A program made the translations under genes and the position numbers. A stretch of DNA of 64,000 nt, taken from the NCBI RefSeq assembly GCF_036588685.1, contig NC_086374.1:26590886-26654885 (forward strand). Direction: 5' to 3'. The DNA comes from Mytilus trossulus (lineage: Eukaryota > Mollusca > Bivalvia > Mytilida > Mytilidae). Positions 29,855 through 40,721 of this stretch are shown here, one piece after another. Below the pieces are notes generated by a model, which saw nothing but the letters and a program-made list of their open reading frames with translations, did not search any database and was not told the DNA's origin. Within the stretch, counting starts at the first letter, position 1. The number at the start of each line of letters is the position of its first letter.

Positions 29855-32800
29855 GTGAGTGTTAATAAACATGTAACAGTGAACATTAAATAACCAAAAT
29901 ACCGAATTCAGAGGGAAACTGAAATCGGAAAGTCCTATATCAATTGGTAAAATCAAAAGTTCCAACACATGAAACAGATGGAAAACAACTGTAATATTAG
30001 TTTAAACATATTAATTGATATCGGACTTGGAAACAAGTCAAGTCATTACAACTTATATCAACCCCTTTCCACTTTGCAGGTGCGAGTGTTGCCTATTCCT
30101 GACTTGGGCCAGGCATTTCCTTTATGTAGAAGATGGTATATTTTACCGCTAACTCACTTGTATGACAGTCTCATACAGTTTCATTCAATTGATAACAATG
30201 TGTGAAAATATGCCAGATATACTTACTTGAGGTGTGTTATGAAGATTGAAGCTGTTAATTTTCTACTTGATAATATTTATGTACGTTTCGACAACAAGTG
30301 TATCGATAGATTGTAGGTATTTTGATGGACACTGATATCATTTTGTTTTTGTACAGTAATGAATTACAGTTTGTGACCAAACTCAGTAAAGACCCTGAAT
30401 TGTATATAACTAATTAACTCAACAGCACTTGTCGTTACCTTGATGATATTTTTTATAAGAATTTTCAAAATTTAAAACCAAAAGTTACCAAAAGGAAATT
30501 GCAGGAAAAAATTCAAACCAAAAACGCTTATAACAGTCCTAGATTAAGATATGGTAGTTTTACAAGGGAATCTCCACACAAAAATTCTGACAATAGTTAT
30601 CAAAGGTACCACGATTATAATTTTGTACGTCAGACGGACTTAACGTCTACATAAGACTCATCAGTGACGCTCATATCAAAATAGTTATCAAGCCAAACTA
30701 GTACAAAGTTGAAAAGCTTTTAGGTTCCAAAATTCAAAAAAGTTGTGCCAAATACGGCTATGGTGATCTAAGCCTGGGATAGGAAAATAATTGTTTTTTC
30801 GAAATATTTCAAAGTTTTGTAAACAGGTAATTTTATTAAAAATTGCCACATAATTGATATTCATGTCAACACCGAAGTGCTGACTACTGGTCTGACAAAA
30901 CGTCCACCAGCAGTGGCATCGACCCAGAGATGTAAATAGCAAAAGGGACGATTTTTCGTTCCCTATTGTTAATTTTCCTTTTTTGGTGGTTATGTTCCTA
31001 TGGCATTTTAATCAAATTCTTCCATAGCTATACGGATTTTCTTATATAGATTAATTGTTCCGGTTGAAAACTTTTTTTCGAATGTGATAGCACATCCTCA
31101 TTTTACAGAGATTTTGTCAACCGTGGCCGGACTTTTTAAAACGATCCTGGTAAACTTATTGATATTTTTTTCGTAATTTCATTGTAAAAGGTTACCAATT
31201 CACAACTGTAATTAGATCTCTTAATATTGTTTTATTGGTAGTAATCTTGATTATGTTATCAATAAAGTAAAAGCAAACTAAATATTATTCTTTTATACAT
31301 ATACACTTTCATAGATCTACAATCTGTCGATTACTGTATCGTGGCATTGCACAAGGTCATGTTTTTCTCTGAATTTGCATCAGTTTATGTGTTAATTTAT
31401 ATATTCAAAGAAACCTAACTAATCCTAGTAAGGTTAACATTTCATTTTAAAAGATTTTATTTGATAACTATATATTTGTGTGTTTTTTAGCCATAATGAT
31501 CTGTCGTACGAGTTTTACGCGAATGTTGATAACAAGGTGTACTCGGTTGATTTTAGTCAAGATCTGAGGAAACAATATAATGCAAACCAAACAACTTATA
31601 CACATACTGACATACCTCGTCTCCGAGAAGGGAAATTATCGGCACAGGTAACTTATATAGTAACTATGAACAAAACAATTATTTACACATAGTATAAATG
31701 ATATGTTTTATAATGACTAAATAATCAAATTATAAGTCGGGTATCTATGATAAGGTTAACAACCTCTGTGCTGATCCAACTGGACGCCCCAGGGGGGTAA
31801 CACCAACCCAGAAGTCAGCAATTTTGTGTTGATATGAGTTTTATTTATAGGTTCATTTTCTTCATTTTTTTTTATTAACTTGATGTTGAATTATAGGGAA
31901 CAAAACGATTTGACACACCTTTTTTATATATTCCTTCGACTACGTATTTTATTAGGCCTTACAACATTTTTAAATAGTAAAATAACAAAAATACCGAAGC
32001 CCAACTTAAAGTTAAAACGGAATGTCATTTATCAAATGACAAATTCCCAAAGCTTAAACACATCAAACGAATGAAAAACAACTGTCTTATTCGTGACTTG
32101 GTACAATAGTTATCAAAGGTACCAGAATTAAATTAAGTACGCCAGACGCGCGTTCCGTCTACATAAGACTCATCAGTGACGCTCATATCAAAATAGTTAA
32201 AGTCAAATACATACATACAAAGTTGAACAGCATTGAGGATCTAAAATTCCAAAAAGTTGTACCAAATACGGCTAAGATAATCTATGCCTGGGATAAGAAA
32301 ATCCTTAGTTTTTCGAAAAGTTCAAAGTCTTGTAAACAGGAAATTAATATAAATGACCACACGCTTGATATTCATGTCAACACCGAAGTGCTGACTACTG
32401 GGCTGGTAATACCCTCAGGTACGAAACGTCCACCAGCAGAGGCATCGACCCAGTTGTGTAAATGATTATCAAAGGTACCAGTAATATAATTTAGTACGGC
32501 AGACGTGCGTTTCGTCTACATAAGACTCATCAGTGACGCTCATATCAAAATAGTTATAAAGCTAAACACATATAAAATGTCGAAAATGGTGAATAAAACT
32601 GGTTTATTTGGTAGTTAAACCCCTCTCACTCGAATGACAGTCGCATTAAAAATTATTATATTGACAACATTGTGTGAGCAATCCTAACAGTCATAAGAGG
32701 TAAAATTGTCAAAAAGTGGGGTTCAGCAATCAGCATCTTGTAATAATCTTAATCACTTTATCTTAAGGAATAGATCTGTAAATAAGTAAGAATTTCTGCA

Positions 32801-35800
32801 ACTGAATTGTACAGCAATAATATATTTTTCTCTTGCACTATTGTTTCATGACAAAGACATAGTTGAAAAGTGACACTGTTTATTGAATGAAGTAGTATAG
32901 TCTTAGTTACATAAGTTGTAGGTTTTTTTACGTTTTTAGTTCTGGTCAATATTCGTCTCTTGTACAACACAACATCATAATGCAGTACAAAGAACATTGG
33001 AACAAATCGATGTCATTAAGAAACTAAACAATAAATATCCGAGTTTCCTTAAATTTGTCACTTCTGCTGATGGTAAGAAAACGTTTACACTTCTTTTTCG
33101 CATTTTTTTTTTTTATGTAAATTTGTAAACATGTAACCTCCAATGCAATCGTTTACAAAAACATGTGACCTCCGAAGCAACCGTTTACAAAAACATGTGA
33201 CCTCCGATGCAACCGTTTACAAAAACATGTGACCTCCGATTCAACTGTTTAAAAAAAATTTGACTTCCGATGCAACCGTTTACAAAAACATGTGTAAAGT
33301 TAGCAGTGTTTTTTTTTTAAATAAAAATGTCTTCAAATGAAATAATAAGCAGCGAAAATATGCAGATTTGTTATTAAATGTTTTAATGTGTTTTCTATAA
33401 GTGTTATATTATTTTACAGATACATAGTTGAAAATTAATATAATAAGACTATTTTTAATTCAACAAAGGAATACAGAGAGCTTTCGATGAAGGAAAGTTT
33501 GCCAGTTTGATGGGACTGGAGGGCGGTCATGCTATCAATAGCAGTCTTGCAACACTACGGATGTTCTATGACTTGGGTATACGATATATGACGCTAACTC
33601 ATAACTGTAATCCACCTTGGTAAGCTTTTATATTTCTTTGTCTGTAATATTTAACTAACTCTAGTGCAGTATTTTTTCTGCATTTCATTGTAATGCTTGT
33701 AAAATCAGGTCGTACATTAAACAAAACGTGTTCAAGCCGTGTAAAATATTCTTGAAATATCTAAACATCAACTACAAAGTTATTTCCATCAGACGCTGTT
33801 GTTCGGAAATGCCTTTCTTAAGTTAGGAATTAAAATTGTTCGCATCATCGTCAAAAAGACTTATCGATACTACCAAATATTATCATTATTCAGTATTATC
33901 TTGTAGATATTGAGTCTTTGATAAAATGTGCAATCGTTTGCAGTTTCAAAACTAAAGTATTGATTTCCTTACAAATGAATATAATGACAACTATCTCTTG
34001 ATAGTATGCTTTGCCAAAGTTACTGTACATATTTAACATTATATTGAATGTACATGTTTCTGATATAGTTCATTTTCTGAAATAATATTGCGTTTAGGGC
34101 AGACAGTCATATAGTAGATAGAAATGCTTCTATACCAAAGCACAATGGATTGACCAAATTTGGAAAGGTACGTACATTTTGAAATTTGTGTACTGGTTGA
34201 ATATCCTTTCACCACATTGCAATAGTATGTTGTTGTTGTGATTTTTCATCATTCTGGTAGATGATTAGTTGAGAACCTTGTAGCGATAGCAGTTTGGAAA
34301 AATCTTATCCAAGCATAACGAATTCGTTTTGAATTCCATTCATGAATTTTTTACTTTGTAGAATTATTTTTTTAACTGAATTGGTTTAAAGGATATTGCT
34401 AATTATTATAGAATTTTGCTATTGTCATTTGTCAGTTTGTGTTAATAATAAATGTTTCGATGTTCCATACGGCATGATCGTTGTTAAATAGAGTAATAAT
34501 TCTCTCATCCCATGTCCTCTACTTGGCCGGGGGAAAACGATTATCGTTACCTTATCAGAACATGGAGTAAAAAATCTTGTACATTTCAAATTTGTGATCC
34601 TCTTTACGGTTTCACCAACCCAGTGTAGTCAGTACATCACTGTTGACATAAATGTCAATTACCAATATATGGTCATTTTTATAAATTTCCTGTTTACAAA
34701 AGTGTGAATTTTTCGAAATGCTAAGTATTTTATAATCCCAGGCAGAGAATACCTTAGTCGTATTTGGAACACCTTTTTGAAATTTTGGGTCCTCAATGCT
34801 CTTCAACTTTGGACTTTATAAATATTTTGATCTGTGCGTTACTGATGAGTTTTCTGTAGATGAAACGCGCGTTTAGCGTATTAAATTATAAGCCTGGTAC
34901 CTTTGACACCTATTTACTATTGTTGTCAATGACCTGAATTGCTATTCAACGTGACTACAATTGTATATACACACATATTTATACATATGAATCAAATTAG
35001 ATGAGGGATATATATAAACTAGACAAAAACAAAAATGAAAACACAAAAAAATCACCCAAAGACACTCGATATTAAGCAGTTCCTTTCATGCTATGTTGAA
35101 GCATGGTTGAAGTATTTTTTTTTGTTTTGATTTGTACTACTTATTGAAATAAATAACTTTGTAATACAATAACATATGTATATATGGTCACTATTTTAAT
35201 TCTAGACTGTGGTGAAGGAAATGAACAGGTTAGGAATGTTAGTTGATTTGTCTCATGTTTCTAAGAAAACAATGAAGGATGCCATTTCCGTGTCACGTGC
35301 TCCGGTCATCTTCAGTCACAGCTCCGCTTACAGTCTTTGTAATGCAACTAGAAATGTGCAGGACGATGTCCTTTCTCTAGTGGTCAGTAAAATTGGTCTA
35401 TAACAATAACTCATTGAGTATGTTTTAACACCTAGTCTACCTTTATCTATTCGCTCCATGTTACTAAAACTAGCGAACCACATGACAATATGTATACACA
35501 TTGTTTAAGTTTTTAATACTTTCCTTCCAACATTGTACAAAATAGTGTTTTTATTTAACTTAGTCAAAAGAAAGAATTTCGAGACAATATCAGTTGGCAA
35601 GTTGACATTGCAGAAACTAACAATCACACTTAGATTAAAATTACCAGCTTAAAACGGATGCTAAGGTAATTCGTTTATGAAACAACTATATATATATATG
35701 GATTTTCTAATCAACGCTAGCCCATGTTAATCCGGAAAAGAAAATGAAGCTTTCATGCTAAGTTTCTGAAGTCTAGAGAGAAAAAAAATTATTATTTTTA

Positions 35801-38064
35801 AGGATATAGTGTTTTAATTCAACAGTTATCATTCTTTAACGTTGTTTATTTTTAGAAAGAAAATGATGGAATAGTCATGGTTAACTTTTATCCTTATTTT
35901 GTAAGCTGTAAAGAAGTTGCCACTATATCCCAAGTTGTGGGTACGTTTCAAATAGATTTTTTGGCATGTTTACATTTAACAATGAAAATAAACTCATCAT
36001 AGATAGATAGAAATCTATATACGTATACTTGAACATATCTTTTCAAATGTAGAAAAACCAATCAAAACTAAAAGAAAACAAAATTCACATCACCTTATTC
36101 TTTCAATTTAAAAAATATTATTTTATTCATTATTTTTCAATAATTAAAGATATAAAAACCTTAAAAATGTGAAGTAAATAATCATCTAGCACCTAACTCA
36201 ATTATCAACAAGTGTTTGTGCATTTAATGTTAATCAGTTCACTGAGGGGCTGTTTGTTTTTTCGGTATGTATGTCCGCTCGTTTATTTGTCTGTCCATTC
36301 GTTCGTTCGTTCCTTCGTTCGTCCGTTCGTCCCGCTTCCGGTTAAGATTTTGGTTAACGTGCTTTGGACAAAATAGTTTTGACGAAGTCAAATTAATATG
36401 AAACTTAGTACACATGTTCCTTGTGATATTATCTTACTAATTTCGAGGCCAAATCAGAGTTCTAATATGATTTTTTTTTTTTATCCAAATGTTACAGTCC
36501 ACTGAACATAGTAAAAGATAGCACGAGTGGGGCATCCGGGTACTTTGAATGCATTCTTGTTTTTAATGTAAATATGTGACTGGAATAGCTTTTAAGGGAA
36601 TATGGTCAATGTTCGTATGTGTGTCATTTCTGTCTTTTTTTTCCCTTGTTTACCATGTATTCTTTTAGATCATATTCAACACATAAAGAAGAACATTGGT
36701 GTCGATCATGTTGGGATTGGTAGTGACTTTGACGGTATAGAAATGTGAGTACAAACTTTTAAAATTTTTACGATGTTAAACAATTGACAATCAATTGATA
36801 TTTTTCTCACTGGTTCACAAATTTTATTTAAAAATCTATAAAACTGCAAAATAAAAGTAATCTCTGCCCTTCACCTTGGTGGTATTTGAAAAGTAACCTA
36901 TTTATATTTTGATATATATTTTTTTATATTTAACACAAGTAAGCAGTGACCCAAACCCACGTTTTGCGTACCATTGACAATTACCTCTATCTTGAAAGTG
37001 AAGGCCCATAATTGTAGTTATTGCCCTTTAATGACGATTGCTTACCAATTGTTGCGTATTTGACCTTTTTCTATGAAATGTGTTTTGTCAAAAATTTAAA
37101 GTTGGAACATTCTCATTTTCACAGAATTTGGGGTTGTGTTTACGATTTAAAAATGTTGTGTCATTTTTTTACTGTTTTCAAATACCTTTATAAGATATTA
37201 TATGCTGTAAATAAATACTCAAAAGAAATTGATGGAGGTGATGCGTTTCTTTTGTTTTAAAAATATAGTTATATAAAAAGGCACTCTAAATTGAAATTAA
37301 GAATCCTGTTTAAATATTGTACGATTTTAATTTTGACCCTGTTATTTTCCTCCAAATATTGAAACGCAACTTATGTTGTAGAAACTTTACAATGTCAACG
37401 CATTTCGATTATGACTTTTAACAATTTTCGAATTTCCGTCCATTAGAGTACCTAAAGGTTTAGAAGACGTATCAAAGTACCCGTATCTGTTTGCGGAATT
37501 GGTAAAAAGAAACTGGACTGAGGAAGAATTGGGCAAACTATCCGGCTTAAACCTCATAAGAGTTTTAAAAAGGACGGAAGAGGTTGGTACATTTAAACTA
37601 TTGTTTTTTTAAGAATTATATAGAAAATAAAAAAAAACATTCAAAAATCATTGTCAAGTGAATTGATTATAGCAGGATCTGTTTACAGTCCTAAATGTCT
37701 GAAAAACTTATAAAAAAAAATGCTGAATAATAATTTGATACGCGTTTTGTCTCTTCCAGACTTGTCAGTGACAATTGTGTCAAAATAGTTTAAAGGCCAA
37801 AATAGTTTGAAGGCCAAATTAATCATGATAAGATAGCAATTAAAAAAATATCCCAATATGTGTTTTACGCAGCATCAGCGCAAAAACTTCAAACAGCAGT
37901 GGCCTCGAAACAGGGGTAGCTTAAATTCATCAAAGATACCAGGCTTATAATTGTTTCACCAGAAGCATTTCGGTTTTTTATTTAATTTGTCTGTTTTGCA
38001 GGTGAGAGATGCACTAAAGTTCGAACAGCCACATGAAGATCTCTTACAAGAAACTGACAACTAG
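29568..38064 (+). CDS. DPEP: Membrane dipeptidase (peptidase M19), complete, 10 coding exons
   Basis: Zinc dipeptidase that cleaves dipeptides, and in vertebrates leukotriene D4. Exons: 29568-29854, 31491-31647, 32940-33072, 33469-33619, 34098-34167, 35206-35382, 35856-35940, 36669-36744, 37447-37582, 38002-38064. Junctions are GT-AG and phases agree: 1,335 nt, about 444 residues (human DPEP1 411). Metal ligands of the family are present: H97 and D99 in DGHND, E210 in LEGGH, H283 in DLSH and H304 in [15 protein letters not shown] (370-376) is also kept. Residues 15-37 form one hydrophobic helix after a short polar start, so it is probably a type II membrane protein. The C-terminus ends ETDN without the hydrophobic tail needed for the GPI anchor of vertebrate DPEP1. 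AATAAA lies at 38098. Which DPEP paralogue it matches is not settled. Confidence 0.93.
29886..30200 (+). repeat. Dispersed repeat family H, copy in dipeptidase intron 1
   Basis: Order ATACCGAATTCAGAGG, CGGAAAGTCC, ACAACTGTAAT-like, GACTTGG..CAGGCATTT, GTAGAAGATGG and TTGATAACAATGTGTGA matches 47770-48100 and 48245-48600. Weaker copies lie at about 31980-32105 and 32590-32760. Confidence 0.6.
30596..30940 (+). repeat. Copy of dispersed repeat family A in dipeptidase intron 1
   Basis: Begins AGTTATCAAAGGTACCACG, contains CTCATCAGTGACGCTCATAT, CCTGGGATAGGAA, CATGTCAACACCGAAGTGCT, CGTCCACCAGCAGTGGCATC and ends CGACCCAG. A full-length copy with a small internal deletion. Confidence 0.85.
31491..34167 (+). 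CDS. DPEP: Dipeptidase exons 2-5: N-terminal half of the TIM barrel
   Basis: Exons encode [64 protein letters not shown] and [15 protein letters not shown]. All match the order and spacing of DPEP1. Introns 2 and 3 carry family A and H repeats and a 32-bp tandem repeat. Confidence 0.93.
31755..31850 (-). repeat. Fragment of dispersed repeat family A
   Basis: Reverse complement of the family 3' end (GTGCTGATCCAAC, AACACCAACCCAGAAGTCAG, GTTGATATGAG), in dipeptidase intron 2. Confidence 0.5.
32106..32580 (+). repeat. Family A copy followed by the start of a second, head to tail
   Basis: Full copy 32106-32465 ending ATCGACCCAG, directly followed by ATCAAAGGTACCAGTAATAT and CTCATCAGTGACGCTCATAT again up to about 32580. 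This is head-to-tail tandem growth of the family in dipeptidase intron 2. Confidence 0.8.
33127..33298 (+). repeat. 32-bp tandem repeat near the exon 3 donor of the dipeptidase
   Basis: Five copies of a 32-bp unit, AAACATGTGACCTCCGATGC plus AACCGTTTACAA, with scattered substitutions. It begins 54 bp after the exon 3 donor and does not include exon sequence. Confidence 0.88.
34610..34905 (-). repeat. Copy of dispersed repeat family A in dipeptidase intron 5
   Basis: Reverse-complement match: CACCAACCCAGTGTAGTCAG, GGTCATTTTTATAAATTTCC, CCCAGGCAGAGAATACCTTA and CGTTACTGATGAG. Confidence 0.8.
35206..38064 (+). CDS. DPEP: Dipeptidase exons 6-10: C-terminal half with remaining zinc ligands
   Basis: Encodes [89 protein letters not shown] and [20 protein letters not shown], then ends EDLLQETDN at a TAG (38062-38064). 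Exon 6 uses a GTCAGT donor, chosen because it restores the conserved LVK-x-x-D-x-x-VMVNF join. Confidence 0.93.
36240..36565 (+). repeat. Dispersed repeat (family F), copy 2
   Basis: Matches 10828-11098, including a CGTTCGTTCGTTCC/GTCCGTTCGTCC run, TTCCGGTTAAGATTTTGGTT, ACTTAGTACACATGTTCC, ACTGAACATAG and GAGTGGGGCATCCG. Located in dipeptidase intron 7. Confidence 0.75.
37735..37935 (+). repeat. Decayed copy of dispersed repeat family A
   Basis: Order ACGCGTTTTGTCT, CAGTGACAATTGTGTCAAAATAG and AACAGCAGTGGCCTCGAAAC follows the family with a large internal deletion. Located in dipeptidase intron 9. Confidence 0.5.
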
Positions 38065-38379
38065 CGTCAATTATCAGTAATTGACACTTTATCAATTAAT
38101 AAACTTATATATTGTGGATTCTCATTTACCAAACCATTTGGATCAAAATGCATCAATTGAAATATCTGCATTTACAAGAACACATGTAACATAAATACCT
38201 TATGGATTGGTGTCATTTATTTAACAAGTAAGGAGCGAGTATATATGTTTTTTTAAGATAAAAAGAGAAAATATTCCTCTTACAAGTATAAAGTGAAGAA
38301 AAAGTTTCTAGATTGTCAAAAATGAAAGGGATACTAATGAAAGAAAAAAATTATATACAGTAACAGAATTGACATGTCA

Positions 38380-39400
38380 TATACTTTATATATATTAACT
38401 GCATATGATAACATTAGCTTAAACATGTATATAATAATAAAAGGTCTATATAGAAGACCAGAAACGATATGTCGCATAACTTATAAATACTTACTTTATA
38501 TTAGCATATTCATATATAAACGAGTCTAAATTGAAAACTGCGTTCACACCTATGATTGCGTTGGATAAAACCGCAATTTTTATACGTGTGCATGTAAATC
38601 AAATTCGTTGTAGAAAGGGCTAAAAACAGCACAAACAACATTTTCCGAAAGACCAAAAAAAGTGAAAAAGTATATTAAAAGAAAACGCATATGACAAACA
38701 TGTCGAATAACTGATGTTCTTTAACCCTGCTGACTGCCATTGCCGATTGCCAAATAAAATTGATCACAAGATGTAACAAAATGGATCTTAATATAAATTT
38801 CATACTAAACAGAAAAAAAATTTAAATTGTGGCCACGATGTTATGCCACAAGCATACGGTGCCAATATTTTTTTAGTAAACCAAATCCGGATTTCGACAA
38901 TAAATGTCTCTTCAGTGATGTTAGTGATCGAAACGGTATTTGGAAGACCATATAAAAAGTACCCTCATTTTTGAATTTTACGAGTCAATATAGGATGAAC
39001 GGATCATATAAACCGGAGTGAAAATATGATACAAGCCCAAACGAAAAAATATAAACGAGTCTAAAATGTAAAGTACGTTTAAACCTATGATAACGTTGGA
39101 TAGGAACCGCAATTTTTATACGTGTGCATGTTAAACAAATTTCGTTGTAGAAGGGTCTAAAAACAGCACAAATAACATTTTCCAAAAGACCAAAAAATTG
39201 AAAAAGTATATTTAAACAAAACGCATTTGAACAACTGATGTTCTTTTACCCTGCTGACTGCCATTGGCGATTACAAAATAAAATTGATCACAAGATGTAA
39301 CAAAATGGATCTTAATATAAATTTAATACTAAACAGATTTTTTTTTAACTTGTGGCCACGATGTTGTGCCACAAACATATATATATATATATATATTCAT
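38380..39400 (+). repeat. Partial dimer of a ~535-bp monomer
   Basis: 38521-38850 (starting CGAGTCTAAA) repeats at 39056-39380 with about 10% difference, period 535 bp. Shared blocks include CCGCAATTTTTATACGTGTG, TGATCACAAGATGTAACAAA and GGCCACGATGTT. Between them lies the rest of the monomer (GATCGAAACGGTATTTGGAA and so on). The second copy ends in an AT dinucleotide run (39376-39396). Confidence 0.8.
39376..39396 (+). repeat. AT dinucleotide microsatellite
   Basis: About ten AT units closing the second monomer of the 535-bp repeat. Another AT run is at about 5479-5502 and a TG run at about 15245-15268. Confidence 0.85.
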
Positions 39401-39499
39401 GATGTTGGCTGTTTCATTTGATTATCATAAATGAAGAATTCCAGTTGTTAGATTTTCTTCGACGTCTTTGTGTTCAATTGATAGGGTTAACCTATACAC

Positions 39500-40250
39500 C
39501 TCGCTTTTGTTTGAGCATACCTGGCATAATGACTCAGTGAGCCTTGATCATCATGTGAAGTCCGCCGTAAAAGAGCGACGAAAGATACCAGAGGGACAGT
39601 CAAACTCACAAATCGAAAATAAACTGGCAACGACATGGCTAAAAATGAAAAGGACAAACAGACAAACAATAGTACACATGACACATAGAAAACTAGGGCA
39701 TAAACAACACGAACCCCACTAAACACTAGAGGTGATATCAGGTGCTCCGGAAGGGTAAGCAGATCATGCACCACATGCGGCACCCGTCGTGTTGCTTATG
39801 AGATAACAAATCCGGTAATAGTCTAATTCGGTAGGTCACATTTATTAAAGGGGACGTAAGGAACATATCCGATATCATTTGTGATCTCGTGATGGCGTCC
39901 GTAAAATTCACGAAGGGATGATTTCAACTTTACTATTTGGAACTCTTGATTTAATAGCTTCCTTGTGAGCAACAACCCTCTATCAAGAAAATCATGATAG
40001 GAAACGCAAGCACGGGAATATTGTATCAGTTGGGAGATATATACACCATATGCTTGATACTTAGAAATGGAAAGTTCACAATTTGAGAGCTAAAATCATC
40101 TCTTTTGTCGTAAAGTTTTATTTTTAATCGATCCTCATTGTCAATTTCTAGATGTAAGTCAAGATATGAGACCGACTTAACTGTATCTGTTGTATCCTTT
40201 ATATCTAGTTCAATAGGATAGATGCGTAAATATAAACTATTGGAGACCAA
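39500..40250 (-). mobile_element. Retroelement relic (reverse-transcriptase family B), 3' part
   Basis: On the minus strand 40250-40026 encodes ELDIKDTTDTVKSVSYLDLH, then LKIKLYDKRDDFSSQIVNFP. The non-coding tail (GGGTGCCGCATGTGGTGCAT, CTTCCGGAGCACCTGATATC) extends to about 39500. It belongs to the same family as 45700-46870, which shows the RT core. The late block resembles the region after the RT palm in Penelope-like elements; that class is tentative. Confidence 0.55.
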
Positions 40251-40721
40251 ATCTCCTCCACTTTAACCATTTGCCAATTTAAACAAACTTACAATGTCTT
40301 CTGATGTTGTGTTGTTACAACACTGTCTCGGGTTAGTGGAATATTAGCGCTCAGACATGTTTAACCCCGCAATATTTTTAATCTGTCAGCTGCATGTCTG
40401 TAGCATGCAAATCAATGCAAGGTTTTTTTTTGCCGTCTGTTATATTTAGTTTTCTTTATTATTTGGTCATAAATCAGACTTGGTTTCTTGTTTGAATTTT
40501 CACATTCTGTCATTTTTTTACCTTTTTGATCTGATTATACCGTATCCTGTTTTCTTACTGTTTAAATCCGTAGAGATACATTCAGTTGCTTACATCCACG
40601 TCAACACACTGTCTTTATTCAAGTTAGACCTTAGGTTTAATATCAAGCAAGCCTTAATATTGTATACTTCGAAAAAGAAATGAGGAAACGAATGACAACG
40701 GCGGCAACCCAACAGAAAATA

